The notes beneath the pieces were generated by a model. The model had not been told where the DNA came from. It was given only the letters and a program-made list of their open reading frames with translations, and ran no database searches. Shown piece by piece: positions 45,801-57,800 of a stretch of 64,000 nt of DNA. This stretch comes from Pachypanchax playfairii (taxonomy: Eukaryota > Chordata > Actinopteri > Cyprinodontiformes > Aplocheilidae). Position numbers and translations under genes: made by a program. Position 1 is the first letter of the stretch, and every line of letters begins with the position of its first letter. Where the stretch lies: assembly GCA_006937955.1 (NCBI GenBank), contig SSNP01000124.1, forward strand, positions 1 through 64,000, given 5' to 3'.

Positions 45801-48800
45801 CGTTCGAGTCTTTCCTTTTCCTTCTCTGCCTCTTCTTGTTCAAGTCTTTCTTTTTCCTTCTTTTCTGCTTCTTCTCGCTCATGTTTTTCCATTTCCTTAA
45901 TCTCTGCCTGTTCTTGCTCAAGCCATGCCTTTTCCTTCTTTTCTTGTTCAAGTCTTTCTTTTTCCTTCTTCTCAGCCTCTTCTTGTTCAAGTCTTTCCTT
46001 TTCCTTCTTCTCAGCCTCTTCTTGCTCAAGTCTTTCCTTTTCTTTCTTTTCTCGTTCGAGTCTTTCCTTTTCCTTCTCAGCCTGTTCTTGTTCAAGTCTT
46101 TCCTTTTCCTTCTTCTCAGCCTCTTCTTGTTCAAGTCTTTCCTTTTCCTTCTTCTCAGCCTCTTCTTGCTCAAGTCTTTCCTTTTCTTTCTTTTCTCGTT
46201 CGAGTCTTTCCTTTTCCTTCTCTGCCTCTTCTTGTTCAAGTCTTTCTTTTTCTTTCTTTTCTGCCTCTTCTTGCTCAAGTCTTTCCTTTTCTTTCTTCTC
46301 TGCCTGTTCTTGCTCAAGTCTTTCCTTTTCTTTCTTTTCTCGTTCGAGTCTTTCCTTTTCCTTCTCTGCCTCTTCTTGTTCAAGTCTTTCTTTTTCCTTC
46401 TTTTCTGCTTCTTCTCGCTCATGTTTTTCCATTTCCTTAATCTCTGCCTGTTCTTGCTCAAGCCATGCCTTTTCCTTCTTTTCTTGTTCAAGTCTTTCTT
46501 TTTCCTTCTTCTCAGCCTCTTCTTGTTCAAGTCTTTCCTTTTCCTTCTTCTTAGCCTCTTCTCGCTCAAGTCTTTCCTTTTCTTTCTTTTCTCGTTCGAG
46601 TCTTTCCTTTTCCTTCTTCTCTGCCTCTTCTCGTTCAAGTCTTTCCATTTCCTTAATCTCTGCCTGTTCTTGCTCAAGTCTTTCCTTTTCCTTCTTCTCA
46701 GCCTCTTCTTGTTCAAGTCTTTCCTTTTCTTTCTTTTCTCGTTCGAGTCTTTCCTTTTCCTTCTTCTCTGCCTCTTCTCGTTCAAGTCTTTCCTTTTCTT
46801 TAATTTCTGCCTCTTCTTGTTCAAGTCTTTCCTTTTCCTTCTTCTCAGCCTCTTCTTGTTCAAGTCTTTCCTTTTCCTTCTTCTCAGCCTCTTCTTGTTC
46901 AAGTCTTTCCTTTTCCTTCTTCTCAGCCTCTTCTTGCTCAAGTCTTTCCTTTTCTTTCTTTTCTCGTTCGAGTCTTTCCTTTTCCTTCTCAGCCTCTTCT
47001 TGTTCAAGTCTTTCTTTTTCCTTCTTCTCTGCCTCTTCTCGTTCAAGTCTTTCCTTTTCTTTAATTTCTGCCTGTTCTTGCTCAAGCCATGCCTTTTCCT
47101 TCTTTTCTTGTTCAAGTCTTTCTTTTTCCTTCTTCTCAGCCTCTTCTTGTTCAAGTCTTTCCTTTTCCTTCTTCTTAGCCTCTTCTCGCTCAAGTCTTTC
47201 CTTTTCTTTCTTTTCTCGTTCGAGTCTTTCCTTTTCCTTCTCTGCCTCTTCTTGTTCAAGTCTTTCTTTTTCCTTCTTTTCTGCTTCTTCTCGCTCATGT
47301 TTTTCCATTTCCTTAATCTCTGCCTGTTCTTGCTCAAGCCATGCCTTTTCCTTCTTTTCTTGTTCAAGTCTTTCTTTTTCCTTCTTCTCAGCCTCTTCTT
47401 GTTCAAGTCTTTCCTTTTCCTTCTTCTTAGCCTCTTCTCGCTCAAGTCTTTCCTTTTCTTTCTTCGCCTCCTCTTTTTCTTCAAGTCTTTCATTTTCTTT
47501 CCTTTCTGCTTCCTCTATTTCACTTTTTTCTTTTTCATCCCTCTCTTCTTTTTTTATGTTTTCAATGTTTTCTCTTTCCCTTCTTTCCATCTCCTGTTCT
47601 TTTTCTTTCTCCTGCTCAATGACTGCTAGTCGAAGAGTTGCCACCAAACTCAGTCCTTGTGTCGTGTCTGTTTTCTGAGATAATTCAGGCTTTGACATCT
47701 CATCCTTAATCATTTCCTGAGTTTCAGCTGGGAAAACTTTGTTTGGTGAAATGTTTGCATCAATGATGCTCATCACTGGTGGCTCATCATGTGGCTCAGA
47801 GGAGCATGGGGTCTCTGTTTCTACTTCACGTAAACATAGCTTGACTTCATTATCTGAAAGTTTGCACAACTGGCCTGCAGAAGACTGTTGGTGATCAGCA
47901 TCATTTGATCCAGTTGTGTGCAGAACAGAGACTATTGTCTCATAGCTATAGGGGCAAACATGAAAAACGGAAAACTGTAAGATAGAGCTCATTCTGCAAA
48001 ATGACCACAACTGAACCTCCGAGCCAAACATCATGCTTGATTAGTTTCCTTCACAGACTTTGTTTTGGTGCATATCCAAAGGGTTTTGCACAAGCACCCA
48101 ATGGAAACAGATTTTTCTATATACAGAGAACCATGCTGTTTTTAGAAATGGTGAAAAAACATTGAGTACAATTAAAACCAGGTTAAATATATTTTATGAA
48201 CCAAGAGCTGATGGTTTAAATCAGATTAGAGGGAGATCTGCTAGATGTGTGAAACAAATTTCTTTCAACTGAGTGGATTTTAACCTCATCCACTGGTGCT
48301 CCACATCTGGATTATAGACTTTTTGTACAGTATATTGCATTCATGTTTAGCTGGTAATTTTGTGAAGCTCTCAGACCTATTCCTGTATAAAGTCTGTGAA
48401 ATGTGGCCTTTTTTTACTTAATGCAGCAACAGAAATAGCCTTTAATGTAAAGCTGAAATTAATGGGAAATGTTTAACGGTCAGTTATAATTTTGGCATCA
48501 TTGGTTAATATTTCATTTAAGGAACTAACAACTTTCAACAAGTCTTCAATGTTAATGTTAAAATAAGGCATTTGTGTAAAAATACTTATTCATCAGGCTG
48601 AAAAGGGTTTCATAGGTATCTCTAAAACATCTGGACTCAACAAAGTCACAGTCCAACACTGTGGACAACACACACAATGTCCCACTAAAGAGTTAAATTC
48701 CAGAAAAAATAAAAAAGATGCTTATAAGTCAGTACTGAAAAACATAATGAAATTCTTCCACAGAGATGTGGATTGAGAAAGAATTAACACTGAAAGCAAA

Positions 48801-51800
48801 GTTTGACATATTTTTGCCATTTACAGATACTCAAAGCTCGATAATTTTCCTCAAACTGTAAATTTTAATCCTGTGTGGGTTTCATATCAGTGTTTTCTTT
48901 ATCCACTTTCACGAGGGATCATGTGCATTTATGCAATAATCTAAAAAGAAAAAAAGCTCAAAAACTTTCAAGCACAAGGTTCCTCTTGCAGTCTACACAA
49001 TTTTTTTGGCCATTCTGCAACACACCTCAAGAAACAATTTGACTGCAGTGGCAGGCAGAGACAGACTCACCCTCTGTACAACACCCCAAATACTGCTGAC
49101 ATGAAGCCAGCAGCTGCCGCCTCCTGCTGCTCTGCAACACACACATTTGCCTCTCCATGTGCACAATTCTGGGCACTGCCACACACAGACAGACAACACA
49201 CACACAGATTTTACTGAAAGCCTCTAATTCAATCTTTTTAAGTTAAATCTCCAGAGTGTCAGCATGTTAAGATTAAGAGAAAAGCTTCAGGTGAGATTAC
49301 TGCAGCTACTAAATTACTCAGATTAAATGATGTTAGTCAGTGCGTGAGCATGTTGGCAATAGCATACTACGCTACAAAGACCGCAACCATCACTGACTCA
49401 CCCCCCTATCACACCCTCTTCCTCCTCTTTCTGCTTCTCCTCCTCTTGAGGGCTTTCACTACTTTCCATCCCTCCTTCTACTCCCGTCTCCGTTGTGGTC
49501 TCTTCCACAGCTGCCCACAGCTGCTGCTCAGCCTCGCACACAGGCTCCTCACTGATCATTAAACTCTCCTGATCAGCATCCACAACATCAGCTGGTTTCT
49601 CCTCATCTGCTCTCTTCTGTGGTATTTCTCCTGACAGCTGGAGATCTTGTTTCTCTGGCAGTCCTGGTTCTGGTTTTGAGAGCAACATGAGAGCTGTCTG
49701 CTCATCAGCTGGTTTAGAGAAAAGCTGGAGAGGAGTTTCTGGTTGCACAGTGGGTTTCTCAGGCTCTTTATGTTCCTTTTGAAGCAGTGGGAAGCTGGGC
49801 TCTGGGACTTTGACTTGTATTTCTGTGACTGTTGCTGGTTGCTGGTAATCCTGTCCCACACTGTCCACCTTGATTTTATCTTCTCTAGGTGAGCTGGAAA
49901 ACAAGAAACGCTACATGAATACAAATGTCCTGTTATTAACAAGGAATTTCGATTACAGTAAGGAGACATACAAAGAAACAGACAGGAAATTAAAGCAGGA
50001 AAACCAGCAGGAAGAAAGCTCTTCATCCATTCTTACCCTCTGCACAAAGGTTTTGCACCCTCTTCGGCAGAGATATTTTCAGGTGTATCTTTCCCACTTC
50101 TTCCTTCTAGGACTTCCCATAGAGGAATTTCTGCTTGGGACAGCCTCTGTGGAGGTGGCGCAGGGGTCAACACCTCTAATGTCATTTTCAGAGCAGATAG
50201 CTGCACATTGCTTCCTGAATAGACGTCAGGAGGAGAGCTTATGGCAGACATGTTCTTTTCAGGAATTTCAGTGTTTGACAGTGAACTTTCCTTTACGACA
50301 GAGGGTTGCCTCCGACTGGAATAAGGATGGGAAAAAAGGGAAATGGATATAATAAAAAGAGCAGGTAGGGAAATATCAAAGAGTCATAAAGAAACAAGAC
50401 GAGAGAAATAATTGAGGAATAGTGGGACCAAGATGACTGACAATCAGTGGCAACATCACTGGAAATAAAAAACACAGAAACATGCAGAAAACACTGATCT
50501 ACAGATTGAGACTGAATTTTGGATTTTATGTTTGGACAGTTCTTTTTGAACCACATTCACCTAACTGAAGGAAAATGAAAAGTACATCTCTAAGAGGAGA
50601 AATTGGCCCAATGAATTAAATGATTTCAGGATCATTTGAACAGAAAACAAGAACAGTTAAAATATAATAAATAGGAAATACGTGTGCACTGGACGGGCCA
50701 GTTCTGCACAAAGCTTTCCAGTAAGATGACTGTTGCTCAGTATGGGACTTTTTATATGACAGAAATATTAATGAATGAACAAAATTTTATCTGGAAAATG
50801 TTTTAAGTGACCAAAAGTGCAGGAAAAGTACAAAATAAATGAATTTAATTTATAATAGGATGGGAAATACAAACAAACCCTTGATGAAAAAGTGATAATG
50901 CAATGATTTTATTATTAACACTGATGATGCTTTCATAAAAGTGCAAGTTACACACGTTGACACAGAGTGTGTAACTGCACTGCATGTTTGAACTGTGAGT
51001 TGACAAAAAGCTGGACAGATGCAGTAATTTACATGATGCATCATCTAATTTACAAGGGTTAATCATTTGTTTTATAACAGAAACATGTCTGTCATTCTAG
51101 TCCCTGATAGTCATAACCTGTCAGAGCTGAGTCTTAGTGTACACATGTCATTTATTCTTTTTTATACCTATTTTATCAGATTTCTGTTTGAGAATCGGGA
51201 GAAAAACTGAACTGGAAAGAAAAACCCAACATGAGTCCTCTGAGGAACCTGTGTGGTTTTCGAAATCCAAAAAGTTTCATTTACAGACATTAGTGAAAAA
51301 TCCATGTTTGTTTTAAAAACCTATAACTGGGATGTTCTTTTTCAAATTTTACAGAATCTGTTTTTGTTAGTTGAAAGATGTTCCTTCAGATTTTCAGAGT
51401 TGTGGGGTTTTGGGTTGGTTTTGCTTTATTCTGTTCGTTATGTGTTCTCCCTCCAAATCATGACAGAATGCACCAACCCCCAGACCATGGACCCAGCAGC
51501 AGGGCGTGTCTAAAAAAAATCATTCTTCAAGGGGCAAGTAAGGGCACAGATTTTGAAACGGATGGCACATGTAAATGGCCCATAACCTTTAAATTTTTGT
51601 TCATTATAAAAATTTCATTTTTATTGTAAAAATGTGTTTTAAACTAAATTATAGACAATTTATTATAATTTAATTGGCACCATAAACCAAAATGAAATCA
51701 AAATCTGTCAAAGCACAAGGCTAATGGTACACTTTCATTAATCCTTATCTATATTTAGTGAAAAAGTATTGATTGAATTTGATTGGAGGTGGCCAGTCCA

Positions 51801-54800
51801 ATAGGAAGGGTGGCCTGTGCCCCCTTGGACCACCCCTCTGGATATGCCCCTGCCCAGCAGCAGGGTTCATTGCCCTTTTTGAGTACTGTGCCACAGAGGC
51901 AATGAAGAACATGCCCAGGTATGTGGAGGAGGAGCAGACCCCACCTTTCTGGGGAACTTGGTGGGCTTTCAAAATGTTGTTTCCCAGGAAAAGAGCTTTT
52001 TCCTGCCCTGCTCCTCCCAGCAGCTGTTCAACCCTGGCCCTAATTTTCAGTTCCTGCACTCTGAGCCATAGCCCCCTGAGGTTGCTGAGGTCCTGTGTCT
52101 CAGTCGGCTCTCCAGATGTCTCACATGTCTCAGCCAGCCTTTCAGACATCTCACATGTCTCTAGTCTCTGAGGGGATCCAGGTGGACGCACCATCCTTCA
52201 TCTTAAGAGCCGGGGTAAGTCTCCAAGGGGGTCTAGGTGGACATCCATCCTTCATCTCTAGAGCCTCTTCATTGGTCCTGGTGCCACTCTTCAGACTTTG
52301 TGGGTACAGATGCTTCACTAGTCTCAGCTGGCACACTCCAGATGTGCTCCTCGCCGGGCTCTGCCAGTGTGCTCCAGACGCTTCTCGCCATCAGCCAGTC
52401 TTCCTGAGGTCTCCAGCCTCATCTGTGCCAGAATGCCTCCGGCTCACAGCTTGCTGCTCTACGCTTCCAGCCGGTGCCCATCTCACTGGCTGCTACATCA
52501 ACCCTTATTGTCTCATCGGCCACTGCGCTGACAGAGACATTTGAACAATTCTGTTTTCTGGTTTTGCCCACTTTCCACACCCCCTCCTCCCACCTGATTA
52601 CTTGCGGACTCTGTTTTGTTTCTAAAGGAAGTCGGGAGCCGTCCTTGAGGGAGTGTATGGGAGATTGTACTGTCAGGGCCTGAGCCTCCTGGGCCATTTC
52701 CTGCACCTTGGGTCCTGCTTTAAAATCCCCCCAAACTATGACAAATTTAAGCAGTAAATTTGCAGTTGAATATAAAGTTTAACTGATTTACAAATGATGA
52801 CGTAATGTGTTTTTATATTTTTTAAAGTTTTTGTAATTTTTTTTGATTAACAAATGACACTTTGACACATCAAAGCTCCCAACCCAACACAAAGCCAAAC
52901 ATTCAAGCTTAAGTAAACAAAGAATCACAAAGTAACCACAGATAAAAAGAAATATTAGAAAACAAAGAAGAAATAAAGTATTAAACATTGAGGTAAAAAA
53001 TATGATGATTAAATACTTAAAGTAGATTTAGAGAGTTTGAATTTTAAGGATGATTGTATTTTATTAAAGAAACACCAGATAGAACAACAAACAGTGAAAT
53101 GTTTAGAACTCACCGCTCATCGGAGGCGGAGTTATTAGCAAATGGAGGGGCCGTCTGTCTGTCATGTGATCTGTTTGGACCAGGAAGTTGAGTTTGTGTT
53201 GTGTCTTTAAAAGAAGAGCTTGACTGTTTGAAACTAAGAGGAGCAGAGGTTCTCATCTTCTCCTTGTCCTCGTCTGACTTGTTGTCCTCTATAATGAAAA
53301 AAGGAGCTGCTCGGTCCTTCTCCACTCCGGCTTTTCTCTTCTCCTCTTCCTCCTTTCTGTTTTTCATCTCTTCCCTTTGCAACGGAAACTTTTTTCCCTC
53401 TTCATTCCTCCTCTGTTCTTCCTCTTCCCTCAGTTTCCTTTCTGTTCTTTCTTTCTCCTTTGTCTGTCTCTTCTTTTCCTCCTCCGAATGTATTTTCTTC
53501 TCTTCTTCTCTCTTCTTTCTCTCTTCCTCCTCCTTCTTTCTCCTCTCCATCCTTTCCCTCTCTTCCTTTAAGAGTTTCTCCTTCTGTCTCTGCTGTTTGA
53601 GTCTCTCTTTTTCTTCCAGTTCCCTCTTTCTTTTCTCTTCATCATCTTTGAGTTTTTTCCTCTCCTCATTCTCTCTTTTCTTCCTCTCCTCTTCTTCCAG
53701 CCTCTTTTTCTCTTCTTCGTCTTTCTTTGTCTTTTCTTCTGTCTCTTTTAGTCTTTTTTCCTCCTCTATCTTCTTCTCTTCCAACTTTCTTTTCTCTTCT
53801 GCTTCTCTGACCTTTTGTGTCACCTCTTCTTTCTTCTTTCTCCCTTGTTCTTGGCTCATGTCTTCCTCATGTCTCTTCCTTTCTTCATCTGCCTCATGTT
53901 TTCTTTTTTCCTGTTCCCACTTTATTTTATCTTCTTTTTCTTTCTTTAGCTCCATGTCTTCTGCCTCTTTCTTACATCTTTCCTCCATCTTCTTCCTCTT
54001 CCTTTCCTCCTCCTCGTCCAAGAGCCTCTTTGTCTCATCCTCCTCCATCTTTTTTTGTTCATCCACCATTTTTTCCCCTTCCATCTTTTTTCCCTCTCCT
54101 TCTGTCATCGTCGCTATGAATCTCTTTCGTTTTTTCTCTTCTTCCTGTTTGATTTTTGTAGTTTCTTTCTCTTTCTGCAGGACCTTCCTCTCATTTTCTT
54201 GTTTCTTCTGCTCTTCCTCCACATGAAGTTTTTTCTGTTTTTCCCTCTTCTCCTTCAGGAGCCTTGTTTCTTCTTGTTTCCTCATTTCTATCTCATTCTT
54301 GACTTCCTCCTCCTCCTGTAACAGCCTTCTCTTCTCCTCTTCCAGCAGTCTCTTCCTTGTTTCCTCATGTTTTCTCATCTCCTCCTGCTTCTGCTTCAGG
54401 ACTATGTCTTTTTGCTCTTCATCCTCCTTCTTCCTCCTCTCTTCATCTTTCTTTTGAATTTCTGACTCCCTCTGTTTCTCCTTCACCATTGTAGCGCCCT
54501 GTAACTGCTCTGCCTGTGATGGCTTTTCACCGGTTTTATGTTCAAGACTGCAGAACAGATAAACAAGGTGACTTATTTATTTATTTACTTTTTGTATGTG
54601 GCTCAGTATCATTAAATTTAACCGTTCAACTGGATTTAAAATTACTCTGAAACGTTATTGTTAAATTAAAGAAAATAAAACTCACCCTATAGGACACCTT
54701 TTGATAGTATCACACTTAGATTCATCTTCATCCAGAAATAAGACCCTTGATTCTTGTTTTTCATAAAAGTCAGGTTTTCTTTCAGGTGGCTTCTCACTTA

Positions 54801-57800
54801 TAAAAGGGCTCATGTTCTCACTGGTTGGCTTTTGCACAGTCTCCTCACTGTTTGGCTGTTTAGGTGTGATAAATGCAGCTACAACACTGGTGGAGGACTG
54901 CTCAGGTGTGGCGTGCTCGCAGCAGGAAAAAGGCCAAGGAGGGGGCGGAGCTATAATCAACTCTGAATGGGACTGAGACAGACTAGGGACAGAAATATTG
55001 ATAGTCAGGCTTGAAAGTTCAGCCAAGGAGACTTCAGAAGGTTGAGCATGTGGACAACCAAAAAGCAAAAACCAAGCTGATGGTTATTTTACTGTTTTGC
55101 TCATGCAAAACACTCTACACTCGTTAGTATCCAGAAAGCTCAAAACCATCCAAAACAACTTGAGATGTTGAGAAACTGTAAATCCACTTCTGCTAAACTT
55201 TAATCAAGATCCAATATGTTAGCAAGATGAAGCACTCAGAAACCACAGGCCTCTTGGTTATAACCCCTGCCCACGCTTCCTGTTTAAAAAAAATGCCTCA
55301 AAAGGAGGTGTTGCCTGACGGACCAGTGTACTTGCAGGGAGGTAGTGGGCTGGGATGTGATTGACATATGGCAGCAGAACAGAGGAAAGGGAGGAAAGTT
55401 CTCTGGAGGAGGCACGCAGCCATGATTGTTTCAAGACTCTGAGTGGTACATTGTTGTTAGCCAGAGCTAAAGCTACATTTAGATTAACTTGAGTAATAGC
55501 GTGTCACTGTACCTCATTATTCACAACAGAAAATGTGTGTTTCAAAGAGGCACCTGAGGTATAAATCAAAGTATCCCAGCATGATAAGAAAATCATTCAG
55601 TAACCTGCATTTTTTCACCTAATCACAAACATTGCAATAAAATGAACGCTGATAAACGGCGTAAACACTTGATATTCAAACTTCACCTTGCAACGGAGGT
55701 GTGGCCGAGACCGAGCTTCATTTATGCTCCACAGCAGCAGAACGCTGACATCATGTTTAAAGAAAATAAGTTCTCTGCTAATAGCAATACCTCGGTAAAA
55801 TTTAAGTGCAGTGTAACATTTTAACCTGAAGAGGGCGCTCCACTAAAGGTTTTTGGTAGAAAATTAATTGTTTAATTAAAATTTGCTAAAATACCAAAAA
55901 TGATAACCATGTAGACAGCACATGTAGACACTCATTTATACAGTTTATCAGCAAAAAAAAGTTGATTTCGGGGTGAGTTTCACTTTAAGTACTGCAGTCC
56001 TTAAAAATCCTAAAATCCTGATATGTTCTGTGTGTCTTACAATAAAAGGAGGAAACTATCCTATTATTTGGTGCCAAACTAAGAAACTAAGAATACAGTG
56101 TGACACTATGACAATTGTTTCAGTTCAGGTTTTAAATCAAGTTATAAATGTATCTGAATTGGGTAGTGAACAGTGTAAAAACTTTGTGAACATTATCATG
56201 TACTTTATTCTCAGAGTTTTATATTTTCTGTTGTTGTTTGTTAGTTTTACATTCAAGTCATTGCAGGTGAATTCAGCACAGCAACTGTTAATCTACATGC
56301 AACCAATGGAGGACAGTTACACATAGTAGCAATCCTTGCTAGTTTTGTGCCCTGAGTAAACCAGCTGTCAACGCTCTCTACCTTAAATACAACTTTTTAT
56401 GAAATTATGACGTTAGAGAAACAGGAGAACCCCAAGGGAAAAAGAAATCTCAGTCTTTGTTCTTGTACTCTCCTGGTCTGCCACAAGAGGGACTGAAGGG
56501 ATCCATCCTCACTGGCTACACAGCAAATTCAAAAGTGTTAAATTTCCACTTTTTTAGTCTATTTAACTCCGTGAGAGTAAATTCCTCAAAAGAGTTGGTG
56601 TTAATTTGGAGAGTTACATTTAAGCAACTCTGTCAAGTGCTGAATTTAAAATTAAATCTGAATAGAGTTGCTCATTAGAGCTGGACAGGAGGTGGAGCCA
56701 ATGACCAGGTCTGAGTTTTACCCAAAATGCACTTGGAGACTATATCTGTGATTTACTTGTAAATTTGCGCATTATAAAGCTTCATGTGAGTGTGAAAATA
56801 GAGCCAATCATGCAGCACAACGTTTTATTCAATACTTTACACCTACTACATCACTAAAATCAGTCGGCCTTTTAAATCTTTCAACTGTGACTCAAACCTG
56901 ACTGAGGTAGTCTAACCCAAGCTGCCTATTGTACATGACTATAAAATGTGCTTGGACTTCTCTGAGCATAAGTTGTGAAGAGGGCCTTCACCTGCTTCTC
57001 TCATCTGTAGTAGAGGCCTGTCCATGTTTCTACCACAGTGTGTATCTGACACTTTCATATGTAGAAGATCAATGACAATGTTGTCCGTTACAAAAGTTGT
57101 GCTTAACTCTCTCTGGAGTTAAACAGGCAACACTAACAGTGTTAACTTTTAACTCTATGGTCAAGTGTTAAAAATCATATTTAAATAACACTGAGGGTGT
57201 TAGTTATTGCATAGAGTAAAAGTATATTAACAACTGTGAGTGTTAATGCAGGCTTACTCTACAACTAAATTTAACTCTAGTCAGGGTAAAATTGACTCTG
57301 AAAATGTAACACTGAGATTGGTGTGATTTTTACACTCTACAGGGCAGGACCATATGTAACCTGGCTCAGTGTTGACTTCACTGCTCATTTTACTGTGTAG
57401 AAAGTCAAACTCTGTTCATTATTTTTGCTGTTCACCTTATTTTTAGAACTGAGGCTGCATGGTGAAAAGATTCGTACATGATGATTCATGTACCAAACCA
57501 AGAATCTGCAAGATGCCATTAACTCACCTGATCTTTTCTGATCCTGCTTTCTTCTCTGTGATGGTCTCCTTTAAATCCAGGGCTGGTTTCTTGTTCTGAG
57601 GAGAGTTTTTACCTTGGCTCAGATGGCTTAAAGTTGTTTGTTTATCCGCCTGAGTGAGAGGAAACCCTGAACCTGTAAAAGAGTGACAGAAAAATTTAAT
57701 AAATAAATCGGATTGTATTAGATGTTGCTGCAGGAAATCAGAACAAAGACGTTTGTTTCAAAGGGAAACAAGTTTTACACTGATAAAAGTTTGGGACAAG

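Larger units (their letters stand above)
42600..47490 (-). repeat. ehbp1l1: Coding minisatellite array (39- and 30-bp units)
   Basis: About 4.9 kb of GA-rich (sense) tandem units inside the giant exon. Unit variants carry Q/R (LEQ or LER), A/K (EEA or EEAKK) and W/M substitutions (KAWLEQEQAEI, KEMEKHEREEA). The + strand is almost entirely pyrimidine. Confidence 0.95.

Noticed and set aside
43715..47629. Other very long frames in the same array (Leu/Phe-rich + strand, Lys/Arg/Asp-rich - strand)
   Set aside because: They are frame shadows of the same repeats, with no unique flanking coding sequence.
42423..47678. A 1,751-codon open frame on the + strand rich in Ser and Phe (SFSFFSASS)
   Set aside because: It is the antisense of the Glu/Lys repeat array. 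Units are multiples of three without + strand stops, so all frames stay open. The sense frame is joined to CH and bMERB exons by phase-matched splice sites; this one joins nothing.
52095..52706. Frames of about 95 to 149 codons on both strands
   Set aside because: They lie in a repeat-like intron segment with many stops and no splice-consistent continuation to ehbp1l1 exons.
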